Shown piece after piece: positions 48,041-60,654 of a stretch of 64,000 nucleotides of DNA. The position numbers and the translations under genes were made by a program. Each line of letters begins with the position of its first letter. Within the stretch, counting starts at the first letter, position 1. Under the pieces are notes generated by a model. It was not told the DNA's origin. It saw nothing but the letters and a program-made list of their open reading frames with translations, and did not search any database. Origin of the DNA: Terebella lapidaria (taxonomy: Eukaryota > Annelida > Polychaeta > Terebellida > Terebellidae); the NCBI GenBank assembly GCA_949152475.1, contig OX424561.1:30746481-30810480 (forward strand), written 5' to 3'.

Positions 48041-48485
48041 TAATGTGGCGATTTTGCCCTAAGCACGCGGCAGGTGATTGTAAACACACATGCCATTTAT
48101 GTGGCCTTTTCGTACTTGGCCTTGTTTTGACACGCTCCGTTCGAGCGTGCGTTGCCACGGCAATGCATTGTAATTTACGCTCCAGTAAACTATAACAATG
48201 GTTTGATTATACCTCGCGTGCGTCCTACAGCTTGTGGTGTATTATATATACACTGGAAGCGACTCGATCGAGGAGATTGTCCGAGAGAGAGTGAACAGGA
48301 CGCACGCAAGGCTCGCCATGAGCTTTGCGTTCCCTGGTCGAGAGTAGTGGGCTCTTAGAGCCCTGGGGACGATTTCCATGGGGAGGCCCGGGCTGGGAGA
48401 GACAAGTTGCTGACTCGGGGGCGTAAGCCGTGTGGATCGCCAGTTCTCTCCCTTCCCGGGACGTGTGACATAGGCTCTGGCCAGC
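48041..48485 (+). repeat. GC-rich dispersed repeat, copy 2
   Basis: Homologous to 5125-5560, with the same order of conserved blocks and a TATA-like TATTATATATACACTGG. A GC-rich tail follows to about 48740. It lies 0.5 kb upstream of, and in the same orientation as, the LINE at 48960-50100, but copy 1 has no such neighbour on that side. Confidence 0.5.
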
Positions 48486-48959
48486 ATGTCGGACTGTACG
48501 GGGTTCCGTCCCCGAGGCAGACCGCGGCTCGCCAGGCCCCTCCAGTTGACACCGTGGTGATGAACCAGTTTCTGAACGGTGTCCGTGGGCCTGGGAGTGT
48601 CGGGTGGGCTGTTACCTGGTTACCGTTAATGATAGAGTGGTTACCGTGTCCGCAGTGACCTCCGGAGAGCGGCGCCGCCGCAAGGATCCGGAATAGCGGA
48701 TGCGCGTCCGCAAGGACTCGCGGTGAGAGGACTAACCTCGAGGATCCCGAAGAGCGGACGATAGTCAATAACTTTACAATATAACGGTACATATTCCATA
48801 TGTGAACGAAGCTTAGAGTCTTCTCCATTCAAATGCATTGAGATATATTTGCTATATGGAAGTTTTAACCGTGAAATCATTGGTCGAAGCCAATACACAT
48901 TGATAGAAAGTCTGCAAATTACCCATAGGCATCAAATATCTTCTGAGAAGCCTCACACA

Positions 48960-50110
48960 CTGTTAGCTCATGGGTCTCTGCCATGAAAGGAGTCCCTCAA
49001 GGCAGCATTCTTGGGCCACTTTTATTTAATATCTTCATCAACGATTTCATGTACTTGAACATGAATTCCACGGTATATAACTATGCTGATGATAACACTA
49101 TATCGTTCACACACGAGAATATTTCCATAATCAAAACTACACTGGGACAAGATGCCAGAACAGCAATCAATTGGTTTAAGCTCAATATGATGAAGGCAAA
49201 TCCTGAAAAATTTCAAATTATGTTTCTCGGGAAGAATATATCCAGTGAAAATGAACATCTTTTAATGGGTGATACGAATCTAATCGGCGATACTTCTATC
49301 AATATTCTAGGACTCGAACTTGACAGCAAACTGGATTTCAAAAAGGCTATAAATAATATGTGTGAAAAGATGGCAAAACAGAAAAACGCAATATCCAGAA
49401 TAAGAAATGTTCTTGACTTACCCAGCAAACGTGCCCTCTATAGTTCATATGTGATATCAAATCTAAACTACTGCGCAACTGTATGGATGTTCACCTCGCG
49501 TACCAATCTGTCAAAATTAAACAAATTGAATGAACGTGCTATACGCATCATATATAATGACCGATGCAGCAGCTATAGTGATTTATTATCTCGAAACGAT
49601 TCTTTTGATATTTATAAATTGACTCAGAAGTCTCGCCATTGAAATGTATAAGATTAAACAAAATATCTCTCCGGCCTATATGTCTCAATTATTTGCTCCT
49701 GCTGCACATGTGTACACGCTCCGGAACAATGATACCTATATACTCCCGAAATATAAAACCAAAAAGTATGGCTATCATTCTATAATATTCATTGGGGCTA
49801 AGATATGGGGAAATATTGATGCGAACATCAAGGGTTTGACAAGTATCCGTGCATTCAAAGATAGCATTAGTATATGGATAAACAAACTCCAAAATGTACC
49901 CGAAACTTACTTTTAATGGTTCACTCACCCTGTCTACAAATGGTATCATTCATTGTCATGTAACTACTGGAATATTCTATTGTTGGAAATGACATTGGCA
50001 TGTACATTGAATAATTATGTATGTCGTACAGAAGCTCTTGAGCTTGGATTTTACATTGTTTTTATGTATATCTTGACAAAACGACAATAAATATAGTGAT
50101 AAAAAAACAT
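48960..50110 (+). mobile_element. CR1-like LINE, 3' half
   Basis: The open frame from 48983 ([20 protein letters not shown]) has the catalytic box YADDNT, then ILGLELDSKLDFKKAI and YVISNLNYCATVWMF. It stops at 49642 and the family continues in another frame from about 49620 (LRSLAIEMYKIKQNIS to NKLQNVPETYF), so one small frame change separates the halves. The catalytic residues are intact and the copy is much less decayed than the other LINEs. It is 5' truncated, with AATAAA (50087) and an A run at the 3' end. Confidence 0.85.
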
Positions 50111-50568
50111 ATATGGTGACTCATACATAAATAGTATAAATACTTGATTCCTTTTTTTACCTGTTTTTTTTTTTTGTTCAGAAAAGATTTGTCAGAGTAC
50201 GAAATAGATAGGACAACAAATTGCATATGAGGAAATATTCTGATGCCCCAGAATCATCTTCCATCAAATACATTTACAGCTGATTTTACATTATAAACAT
50301 GAGATTCAATCATACTTTCCTGTTACATATTAACCAAGGTGCTCCCCCTCATCATCTTCATCCGCATCATCATCATTCCCTCATCATTGCCACCATGGTA
50401 ATCCTCAGGACCACCACTGCCATCCTCCCGTGATCTTTACTTAGTGTGATACATACGTAGACCTTTTGCATACTAGTATATTGTGATTAATCATTGAGGC
50501 TCGAGTTACAAAAATTATAGAAAGCCCACGGCAAAGTTGGAATTCTTATTGAAGATGTCACAATAACG
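50111..50568. other. Between LINE and sulfotransferase stop, no gene seen
   Basis: AT-rich sequence with a T run and a CATCATCATC-type stretch near 50350. It should include the 3' UTR of the minus-strand sulfotransferase, but no canonical AATAAA on that strand is seen here. Confidence 0.4.
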
Positions 50569-51855
50569 TTAGTCTTTGAACAACCATTTGTCATGTCCAA
50601 GAAGTTTTGACAATTCCACATTGTAAGGGGAATAGAACTCGTCCAGCAAAGTGCGCGTTTCATGCCACATCTTTCCCCGGTAAGACAGGTTTCTTGATTC
50701 GAGATTTGACTCCTTTAGTACCAGGTTTTTCATCTCAGTAGTTATAGAATGTAGAACGTTGGCAGGCGCAGGACTCAGGTCCAGGAATTTGAACACTTCT
50801 TGCATGACAGTAGTGGCATCCGAGTACAGTTCCTCGGCTTTGACAAAGAGGATCTGAGAGCGAGGGAAGACGCTGAGCCACTCGACGGCGTACGGGTGAT
50901 ACATCCCCGCGTGGAGCAGGATCTTCTCCCTAAGCTGCCACAGGTACAGCTCCTTGTCGAAGAGACACGACCGTATGGACCTATTCGCCAGGCAGTTCCC
51001 CATTCTCCTTATCGCTCTCAGTGTGTGTCTGTGAAAATACTCTCCTGAAACCATTCTCTTCCGGACAGCTGGTTCGTAGCACTGTCTGTAATGTGAGAAC
51101 AAACGAATAGTTGGATTCCGCAAAGTCACGACCAGTTTGGCTCCAGGATTGATGGCGTACAAGGCATCGGCCATTGTACACTTGGGGTGAGTTTTATTCT
51201 GCGGCCAGGCACGATTAGCGCTCGTGAAGAGAAGTGGGTTCGCATCCAGTGTGACCATTCTGTGGTATCCATGAGCATCAGTATGTCTGTAAATCTTTCT
51301 TGATGCATTCCGATAGGTCTGGAGGTACCCTTCAAACGGAAGAGTTTTCTGCTGCATCCATCGTCCTTCCTTTCTGTCCGGTTCGGCGATGTCCGGATGA
51401 TTTACCAGCTGTTCATAAAGCGATGTTGTTCCAGATTTAGCCACACCTAGAATGTAACAATGGGGGAGACATCTGATACCTTTCTCTGTTTCAGCGGTGT
51501 CGAACCAGCACGGGTTCTTGTAGTTCTTCAGATATTTTGGCCACTCGGTGAGAGTCGATCTTTTGGCCAGGATCGTATATCGAGCATTCCGCAAGATTCT
51601 GTCTTTGGCATATCCCCCACACGCGCCTACTGAGACATTTTTGTCCGTTTGAAAGATTTCCTTTCTCGCGGTATTACCCTTGCTACGAATCCCGCTCACG
51701 CCCGTTGTGTTACTTGTGTGACGAAAGTGAATCAGTATTCCTTCGTTGTCCATCATTGTCCACGAAAACATTGTTATTAAAACTGCACACATCATGAATA
51801 TCCCATAAGTATTTGGTGATAAACGACAACTCAGTTTAGCTTCTTTGTTCTCCAT
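50569..51855 (-). CDS. Carbohydrate sulfotransferase, CHST15-like (Golgi type II membrane protein)
   Basis: An apparently intronless frame of 428 residues. The start is ATG at 51855 (AAGATGG, good Kozak context); the open frame extends 18 codons upstream only to a TTG next to an in-frame TGA, so no earlier ATG exists. Such enzymes move sulfate from PAPS to glycans, here probably GalNAc of chondroitin/dermatan sulfate. Residues 1-16 are cytoplasmic, 17-35 (YGIFMMCAVLITMFSWTMM) a signal anchor, then a lumenal stem. The PAPS 5'-phosphosulfate loop is YILGVAKSGTTSL (134-146) and the 3'-phosphate motif LRNPTIRLFSHYR (245-257). EPDRKEGRW (158-166) sits where CHST15 relatives have KEPHWW. N-glycosylation sequons lie at 49, 73, 183, 220, 291 and 389. 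It is shorter than human CHST15 (about 560 residues), mainly in the stem. Codon use looks gene-like and no break is seen. Acceptor specificity is inferred only. Confidence 0.8.
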   Translation of the reverse strand: MENKEAKLSCRLSPNTYGIFMMCAVLITMFSWTMMDNEGILIHFRHTSNTTGVSGIRSKGNTARKEIFQTDKNVSVGACGGYAKDRILRNARYTILAKRSTLTEWPKYLKNYKNPCWFDTAETEKGIRCLPHCYILGVAKSGTTSLYEQLVNHPDIAEPDRKEGRWMQQKTLPFEGYLQTYRNASRKIYRHTDAHGYHRMVTLDANPLLFTSANRAWPQNKTHPKCTMADALYAINPGAKLVVTLRNPTIRLFSHYRQCYEPAVRKRMVSGEYFHRHTLRAIRRMGNCLANRSIRSCLFDKELYLWQLREKILLHAGMYHPYAVEWLSVFPRSQILFVKAEELYSDATTVMQEVFKFLDLSPAPANVLHSITTEMKNLVLKESNLESRNLSYRGKMWHETRTLLDEFYSPYNVELSKLLGHDKWLFKD

Positions 51856-51859
51856 CTTG

Positions 51860-53519
51860 AATCGAAATTGATTCCATTTACATGTACTTTGAGGAACACC
51901 GTAACACAATCTTCAGCAATCTATTCGGGACCTCATACCGAAGTGTCAGTCACTGTTAAGTGTCACTTTATGACACAGAAATAGCTACTCTACCTACAAA
52001 CACGGACTTTACTCCCATAAATGAGAGTTTGGCTTGAATGCTTCAAACAGGGTGTGTACAAGGCTCGAAATAAGTGGTCTGAGCAGTCGGTCTCGAACAC
52101 TCCATAGACCTCCAGTTCTATGAACACTCCAAACACAATCATTTCTGAAGATGAAGCTTGAGTAGAGTCGTGGCCACTGTACGCATACAGCGTAATCCAC
52201 TCATGTGCACCGCACCGACCGCTGCAGCGATTGAGACAGTATGAATGCCGCATGGTTTTACCGACAGAAATACACTGAGCGCGAGGTGAATTAGAATATT
52301 ATAGACCGAGCGGTGAAGCCGCGAGGTTACATAATATTCAAATTTACCGAAGCGCGAAGACGAGGGCTCTGACTAATGTAAAGTCCACAACCCCGAAAAA
52401 TTAATCCCCCCACACATAATCACTATAGCTCAAGATGTACAACTTGTGAAGACGTGAGCACAAATGTTTTTATATAAGAGAGATTTACGGGAAATGGCTG
52501 CATTCATTGCAAAAACAAAAGTTGAAGGAACGACATCGTATTGTTCAAGTGAAATTCACACTATATTCAAATGTTCACGATACAATATACTCATCCTCTG
52601 CTGTGAAAGCTGAATGCAACCAGCCGTTATGATTCTAACTTGCAGGCATAACTTGGGATAATCACACACGATTTCATGGATATTTCAAAAATTGGATAGC
52701 TTACATGCCACGGATTATAACTTGCAGGGACATTTCTTATTTCTTTCGGATAAGCACACACAATGCGATGGATATTGCGATATTGGATATTAGTTCACAT
52801 GTAACTATTGTGTGTGTTGCTGTTACAAAGTAACTAACCGACTGGGATTTGACCTTGGTTTATTTAAAAATATACTGATTTAAATTATAATATATAAACA
52901 TAATGAAGTTGAGGTAAGTACACAAACTACAATAGACACAATTATACCACGAGTACAATAACACATACTGTAATATAGGAAAGTGAAGAAATACAAGATA
53001 AGAACATAATTCAAAGCTATAATCACTTTTAGAATTGACAAAATTTATTCATTCTGAGATAGCTTTATTTTGACGAGAAATCGTACAAATTTGGGTCTGA
53101 AAATGTGTATTACGTGCCTAAATTGAGTTTCAAAATCAAGATTTGCATCATATTTTTCCTAAAAGCGGCCCGCCTTTTGGGCGTGTTCTATACACAGTCT
53201 GATGACGTCATTGGTATTTGTCTAGATACTGTGGCAACCGGCAATGTAGGCAGGCCGATCATTCACTATCCACTGTTTTCATGCACGATTAACGGCAATT
53301 TTCTGAATATCTGTTGTCGAACTGTGCATATTTCCTATATATTCCCGACTATCTCGAGATGTACTTTTAAGTTCGCGTGACAAACAAGAATGCTAAATTT
53401 GGCTGATTTTAAAATTGATTCCAACTTTAAACATAATGGAGAAACAACACGAGATTACATGATGACAACGAAATGATCTAGTATACAGTAATATAGTATA
53501 TAATTATACCAATTTTAAC
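51860..53519. other. Upstream of sulfotransferase, no gene seen
   Basis: Contains the presumed 5' UTR and promoter of the sulfotransferase. Around 52260-52390 there is a short GAGCGCGAGG/AGCCGCGAGG-containing inverted stretch with ATATTATAGACC and TTACATAATATTC, possibly a small hairpin MITE. The rest is AT-rich, with no recognisable gene. Confidence 0.4.
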
Positions 53520-54850
53520 AAAATTAGCCCAAAGGCTAAGATAGGTTACCGGATAATTTTGGTTTGGATAATGGAATGTAACAGACCTTGAGATTTATCA
53601 ATCAAGGTTATCAGTGTGAACATTATGACCATGAGATTTACCAATCAAGGTCATCCATGTGAACTTCTATGTCACCATTACATGTACGGGTGCGGTATTT
53701 GATTTTCTATATGTTCATAATACAAAGATACGTCTGGGTGCAAGTGTATAGGCCGCTCAGGCCAATGTACACATTCCGAGTCAGACATTTGGCACTCAAG
53801 GTCATCTGAGGTCAAGTTCAAGGTCATCATTAGTAGTGCCATATATGTCTTCCTATATGTTCATAATGCAAACATAAGCTTTATCTGCAAGCATTTCATC
53901 TATAGAGGCAAATCTGGGCATTTTTCGACACCGAAATGACTGTTTTGACCTATTAAGGTCATCCAAGGTCAAATTTAAGGTCAGCACACAAGTCGCCATA
54001 TATGACTTCCCATTCGAAAGTGCCAATTTCTAAGCTCTATCTTCAGGCGTTCTAGGAGTACAGTTCCGGCAGCTCCCATTATGAAGGAAAAAACTGCAAA
54101 AAATTTTTAAAGGGTGAAACTTTTTTTTCCCCTGGAAATAGCCCAAAATGAATAGTAATGTCATTTGGGGTAAAAAAAATTGTTTTCGCCGACTCGTCAA
54201 AAATTCAAAATGGCCGCCACACGCAGACCGGCGATTCAAGGGCAACCAAATTTATACACATCACAGAGGTCCATAAGGGGAATATTTTGAAACAAAAATC
54301 TCAAAACTGTTTTCGAGAAAAGACAGACAAGGTGCAAATTTGGGCATTTTTCTAACCAAATATGGCTGTTTTGACCTTTCAAGGTCATCCAAAGTCAAAC
54401 TCAAGGTCACCACATAAGTCGCCATATATGACTTCCCATTCCAAAGTGCCAATTTCTAAGCTCTATCTTTAAGCATTCTATGAGTACAGTTCTGGCAGCT
54501 CCCATTATGAAGGAAAAAAGTCCAAAAAAAAAAAGTCCAAAAATTTTTTCAAAGGGTGAAAAAAAAAATTCCTCTGGAAATGGCCCAAAATGGATAGTAA
54601 TGCGATTTGGGGTGAAAAAATTTTTTTTCGGTGACTCGTCAAAAATTCAAAATGGCCGCCACACGCAGACTGGCGATTCAAAGGCAACCAAACTTATACA
54701 CATCACAGAGGTCCATAAGGGGAATCTTTGAAACAAAAATCTCAAAACTGTCTTAACAGTTTTTGAGAAAATGGCCGTCAAAGTCCAAAATTGGGCATTT
54801 TTCAATGAAAATGGCTGCCATTTCGATGAAAATGCGAAAATCAAACATGG
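53520..54850 (+). repeat. Half-site repeat family, divergent subfamily copy
   Basis: It starts AAAATTAGCCCAAAGGCTAAG with GGTTACCGG. The units differ from the other copies: TGACC, TCAAGGTCATCCAAGGTC, AATTTAAGGTCAGC. An internal unit of about 450 bp is duplicated (53950-54340 against 54370-54790), with GGCAGCTCCCATTATGAAGG and AAAATGGCCGCCACACGC in both. The family's GACGACGG end is absent. Confidence 0.65.
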
Positions 54851-55228
54851 GCCCATGGAGCGCCGTACTCACCGAATATGGGTACATATGGGTACATTAT
54901 GACGGGCTCCAGCATGCATTAATGTACCCATTATGACGTGATGCAGCCTATCATGATGTACCAATATGCAAGCTTACAGAAATACAAATTACAAAATAGG
55001 ACCACGTTTCCTGTAGCATACCAGCTAAATTTCAATACCAATAATCATCCCAGGGACAAAATTCATGTTTCATACACCTGTGGCAGGTTTTTTACCGAAT
55101 AAAATACAGTTTGTCCTACAAGTTTACAGAAAATACCTGGAATATACTGTGGCAAGATACATGTATGAATATCATACCTATAATTGATAAAATGAGCTGC
55201 TTGATGTTTAGACCAGAGGTTCAGTTTA

Positions 55229-55482
55229 GGATAATAGAAAAGTATACTTTACAACATTTTGTCAGTACGTATGTTTTATCGCAGTTGCTACTGTTTTTCA
55301 TTAATTGGTAACTATTTATATTCATCACATAATCCACCAATTTTCGGTATGTTTAGAATAATAGAAAAGTATATACGTTATAACATTCTGTCAGTAGGTA
55401 TGTTTTATCGCAGTTGCAACTGTTTTTCACTAATTGGTAACTATTTTTATTCATCACATAATTCACCAATTTTCGGTATACT
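55229..55482. repeat. Two tandem units of ~127 bp
   Basis: GATAATAGAAAAGTATA, GTATGTTTTATCGCAGTTGC, TAATTGGTAACTATTT and CACCAATTTTCGGTAT appear twice in the same order, with about ten percent difference. Confidence 0.8.
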
Positions 55483-56247
55483 TCTTTTTTTGGGACACAC
55501 TCTATCTCGCCAGCATATATCCAGAGTCACTCAATTCAAAGTTATATTTCAAAGACCTTTCTTTGTTAAGCACACATACATTGGGATACGTGGTATAATA
55601 TATACAAGTAATGCTAATTAAGCTATAAATACTTAAATATGCATCGGACAATACTCTACTGAGTTACAACACAATTATACAATTGTATACACAAATATAC
55701 TGTACATTTCTGCTGAAATGTACATGTATTTTGTACATGTTGAAGTCTCAAGACATGTATTACTCTGGAAAGTGTACTACAATTACTGCACGAAACTCAT
55801 GTTAGAACAGAGGGCCACGAAATGTGGTCAAAATCCCACAGATTGTCCAAATCTGGTTGATACAAGAAGCCACACTGAGTGGAAGAACACCATCAAAAAT
55901 ATGATATTCTTTTATCCTTCTGATTGCCCGGTCAACGTAGAATCCCTGTTTGATTCTGCATAGAAACATGAAAAACTAGTCGATCAAAGGCAAGGATTCC
56001 TGGAAAACACTACCGGCAGTGTTCATGCGCTGGGAATGTCTCTAGATCTGACTCCATATGATCATGTCTTGGGCAGTTGGTTACAGCGCGACAAATACTC
56101 GTTTGAGCGTTTCATAATTCTTGCATGAATCCAGTATAGAAATTTATCATATCAGGATCCGAATAAGATCTTGCCCGCCTCTTTGTTCATATCAACTCAG
56201 CAATGTTATCTCAGCTGACCTGCATCAGTCGTGACTGACAAGTTACC

Positions 56248-56430
56248 TATACTCTGATTTTCTAACTCATTTACACCGTTTTTTGCCGATATTTTTGCGA
56301 TGTTCAATGGTATCGTATTGTAACTTGGCTTTCTTCACCTGGAGATCAAACGGCTTTTTTCTACAAACTTTCAGACTTCTGCTCATAGAACTGTGAGAGT
56401 TAGCAATCTACTGCAATGATGAATTTTCCC
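56248..56430. repeat. Dispersed repeat also found at 62419-62590 and 62680-62800
   Basis: Shared order of words: TATACTCTGATTTT, GCGATG, AATGGTATCGT, TAACTTGGC, TTCACCTGGAG, CAAACGGC. The copy at 62419 is directly preceded by the TRIM. Confidence 0.55.
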
Positions 56431-56614
56431 TGAAATCCTGTCTTTGCATGTCAACAAATATTGTTTTCCTTTGGCACGTGATGGGCGACTCTGTTCCGAT
56501 AATTTGCATAGGGGCGAGGGTTAGGATTCGGGACCACCTACGCAGGTAAACTGATTGGGAATTACTCGCACGTGCAGGCACCTTGACGACAATTGACAAC
56601 GCGATCCCCTATTA

Positions 56615-57213
56615 CCGGGGATCCCCGTATTTAATCCCCTCTTTGGATAAGCCCATGGGCTAATACATGGGGAGTACTACTTTTGTATAGGCCCATGGGC
56701 TTATAAACGGAATACAATTTTGTCTTGCATCAGGATTCCGACTGGACCTATGTTCCGGGAAAACGTAGTTAACGTTTTGTTTTTCGTAGGAGACGTTGGT
56801 AAGTGTTGGTACCTAGAATAAGTTACTGAAAGTAACATAAATAAAAGACGTACGTGTGTCTTACCCAGGGCTACTAGTACGTATGCACGTGACCAGCTGG
56901 ATTTTATCCCGTGCATGCATGCATAAGCATGCATATATGTACATTTTTATTCATCATGCGTGCATTAATTCAATATGACAATGAATATCTGTGATTATAC
57001 ACTGGAATAAATGTTTGTGTAAGTATAGCTATTACACAAAAAAGAAGTGTTTTCCCGTCTAATTCATTGTAATTTCAAGCATGCAAAATAAAAGTCGTAA
57101 AATAATTATTCCCCAAATATAAGCCCATGGGCTTATATATGGAGTTAAATTTTATTCGACACAACACCTTTTCCCCAATTATAAGCCCAGGGCCTAAATA
57201 CGGGAATCCCCGG
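56615..57213. mobile_element. 599-bp TIR element with TA flanks (CCG ends), sister of 13022-13677
   Basis: The ends CCGGGGATCCCCGTATTTA and TAAATACGGGAATCCCCGG lie between TA dinucleotides (56613-56614, 57214-57215). Palindromic GCCCATGGGC words occur near both ends, each next to ATAAG/TTATA. The interior is non-coding. Confidence 0.65.
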
Positions 57214-57215
57214 TA

Positions 57216-60200
57216 TTACTAATTTGAACTTGTCCATTTGGATTCTGTCATCAGTTGTCGAGAACCAAGCAATATGTCGGCGCTCATGTTTCGAGCGAAT
57301 CCTCGCTTAAATAAAACTTTTGCGTTTTGAAAGAAACAGATAGCGTTCCGGAAGACAGGTTTGTGTAAATTAATTAATTTGTATCACAGATATACAATAT
57401 TCGGTTGAATAGTTCGCTCGAAGTAACTTGACTGAATTAAAGGCAAAAAAACAGTGTAAACGAGTTTTAACAAGAAAATGCATCATAGCTGCCCAAAAAC
57501 CAACATCGCCTGGTGAAAAAAGAAAAATTCTATGTTGGTTTAGGCACTTCCTATTTACCTGCATATATCACTATCCTCTCTACGCGGAATATACGTTGCC
57601 GGAAACTTCACGAATTTGTTCAAAATTGTGGCCAATTTTTTCTTTGCTCTATATTATACACTAAATTTACTTTTGCATTCCAATACTAGTATTACCAGGA
57701 AATCCACCACAAATAGAAGTCAGCTTATTTATACCGATGACATACATGTATCTAGAAATTCAGATACTAGTAACCCTATTATGGTGTCCTAAATTCATTC
57801 AAAACATATATGTGTATATTCAAATGCAGCAACAATCTAGACATGGTATTACACATTTATTTGCCACTTCCTAGCATTTCATGCATACATTGACATTGAT
57901 CTGTGGTGCCAAAGTGATACCATGTTGGTAACCAACAACTAAGGGCAGAATATTAATAGCAGTACTATGTTTACTGTAATGCCTGACTGTGACCAGGATT
58001 TTCCAATAACAATGGGTCATGATTAAAATCCCATATAGCAACATTTACTACTGTACAATTTTGTTATTCATTGCCATCCAGGCTGTACGAAACTTTCATC
58101 ACATATATATTAATACTCTTTGAGTTTCTCAAATGCAAATAATGATGGATATTACATACGGTACACGAGACAATCCTCAAGTTTGGGAACGACCGTTTCA
58201 CTATGACCAATATGCCGATGCAATGGTGATTTTTTTACGAGTACCCGCTTACGAAGCGGGTACGGTCTAACGGTTAACCGGTTACGATAATCGCTACTCC
58301 TTCTACCACTAGTAGATAGTTGTTGCGCACACTATACATGAACTTTTGACAAAATGTCATGATCAATCTATGATGATCAATAATCATATAGATGAACTTT
58401 ATTTTACATCTGCATAGCATGAAACAATAAACACTAGCCACAAGGTTATTGACCGGCAATGAATCATAGATGATGAGGCGACATATACAAATGCTGATGA
58501 ACATTGGGCAACAAAAACAAATTATCATTATCATACCATTGTCAGTTATTTCATATATTGTACATAGACGTGGAATCAATACCCAGTATCAAGTATTCCG
58601 AGCAAACAAAACAGGGTCCGTTATCCAATCTCATAGTCCGGGGACAGAAAGTCATATCAGGCATACGAAGTGAGAGAAAACAAAAATGACAGGGAAACTC
58701 ATGAACCCCCGTAAATGGCCATCAGGAGGTGAAATCAGGTGTTCCGGAAAGAGTGAGCATTTCCTGCCCCACTAGTGGTAATATATTACTAGTGGTAATA
58801 TGTATTAAACATATTACATGATAATACGCAAACATTACAACTATTTATTGGTCCTGACCATCCAGACAGCTTATGTTTAAATGCCTGGAGATTTTTTTGA
58901 CACTTTTTATATTTTGAGGTAAACATTGCCATGTTCCTTCATGACTGACACTATTCAAGCCAAAGAGCCTTTGATTCAAGCCATATCTTGTAGTTTTGCA
59001 CTTTAACGTACATATTGAGACATTTCGGAGTGCGTAACTATTTTCTTTGACATTTAATAAATCATGGTCAATAGTGCCTGTAATTTGTTACTCAGGACAT
59101 GACAACATTATAGATCTATTAGCCACTTGATGAAGTTTGATTTGGTTGGTCTTGGCCTCTCATCTTCCCTTCGGTGGGGTTTGTCAGTAGATGTGTTTCC
59201 TTCTATGAGATATCATTCATGTTGACATGTAGAACTGAAACCTGAAATTACATGTTTCATACTGAGATTAAGTTGTAGATTAAACTATTCACAGTATTCA
59301 GTTTTGTGCCATTATTACGTTGACAGTCAGAACCTGTATTTTTGGGATCTGTAGAATATCTGACAGATGATGACAGCACGGTATTTGCACACTATTCCAG
59401 TTACAGTAAATTATAGACACATATAATATACGTACCGTACTGTTATTCTTGATCCTTGCAGGTGGCTGCTCTGCACTACGCACTAGTACAGTTTCTTTCA
59501 GGCTCAGATATTTGGTTGTTGCTGTGTGCTGACTCGCCTGACTGGCTGTCTGAGTGTTTCAGCCTGTCTGTAGTGTAGCCGCAGCCTGAGCGACGCAGAG
59601 GCTCTGCCAGAGCTGTAAGCTTAGGCCTACTGTCTGTAGTAGAATCTATATCTGGTTTACATGCAAGTTGAAGTTGATATTGCTGTCATGCTTTGCCTTG
59701 GCTTTGGTTTGTGGCAAATGCTGAAATGACAAAATGATTCCAAGTGTGATTGTGATGTTCACAGCTAGCATAGATATATACTGTATACATATGTATGTAC
59801 AGTTGCAAAGTCGATGAAATAAATATCTCTTCATAACTGAGATCCGCCGTTGCATCTAGATCCGCCTCAAATGTGGCAGAGAGCACATTTTGCACTCATT
59901 GAACCTGAGACTGAGTGAGGCTGGGCTGGCAACGTAATCAAAACAAAACTAGCGCCAAGTGACGCACGCGACTAGATCTACCTTGACCTTTGTTGTTGCT
60001 AGGGGCGTATTACAATGACGCAATATGATTGGTTCCTATGCAAAAGCTATATACGCATAAAGATGACGTCATTCAATACTGTGCACAATACAGTTATAGC
60101 AATGCAAAAGCGACATTGCAATGAAATACATATTGAAAAATAAACCGAATGAGCTGTTGCGACCATACTATCGTAACCAAAAGTAAGTGTATGAATCACA
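57216..60200. other. No gene or element recognised
   Basis: About 3 kb of AT-rich sequence with short open frames only. A perfect 10-bp-arm hairpin (GTACCCGCTT, AAGCGGGTAC) is at 58240-58264. At 59500-59650 there is a CTG/CTGCAGC-rich stretch and at 59940 ACTAGCGCCAAGTGACGC, which may be promoter-like, but no coding exon can be supported. Confidence 0.4.
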
Positions 60201-60654
60201 CTACAAAAATTTAGGTGAATATGGGTCGTAGATTGGGGGGTAAACCCCCCAAACCCCCCTAACCTACACTACTATCCAGACGGCTTCAGCCAAAATGCAT
60301 TATTAGCTGCGCCATATTTGGGTCCTCCATGGCTCCATGGATGTGTGAATACACTACCAAACATGGCGCCTAGCCTGTTGGTAAAAATCAGAGTTTACAC
60401 AATATTTCAGTCAATGAAATGCATGGTGTTGTTAATAACTTGTTATTGTACTCTAGATCCAAATTTCTTCCTTTCAATCATCAAATCATATTATATTCTG
60501 ATATTAACAATAACATAGTACAGTATCCAGTATCGCTTTGTAACCGGAAAACAGCAGCCACCGTATCTCGCCTACTTATTCGGCACGCTTCAAATACTTG
60601 GAACATGTTCGTTCGGTAGATGCGTTGCTATGCAACATCGTAAACATGCACACG

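Noticed and set aside
51856-51909. Longer N-terminus of the sulfotransferase (18 extra codons)
   Set aside because: The codon at 51909 is TTG, with an in-frame TGA just upstream; the first ATG is at 51855 and has a good context.
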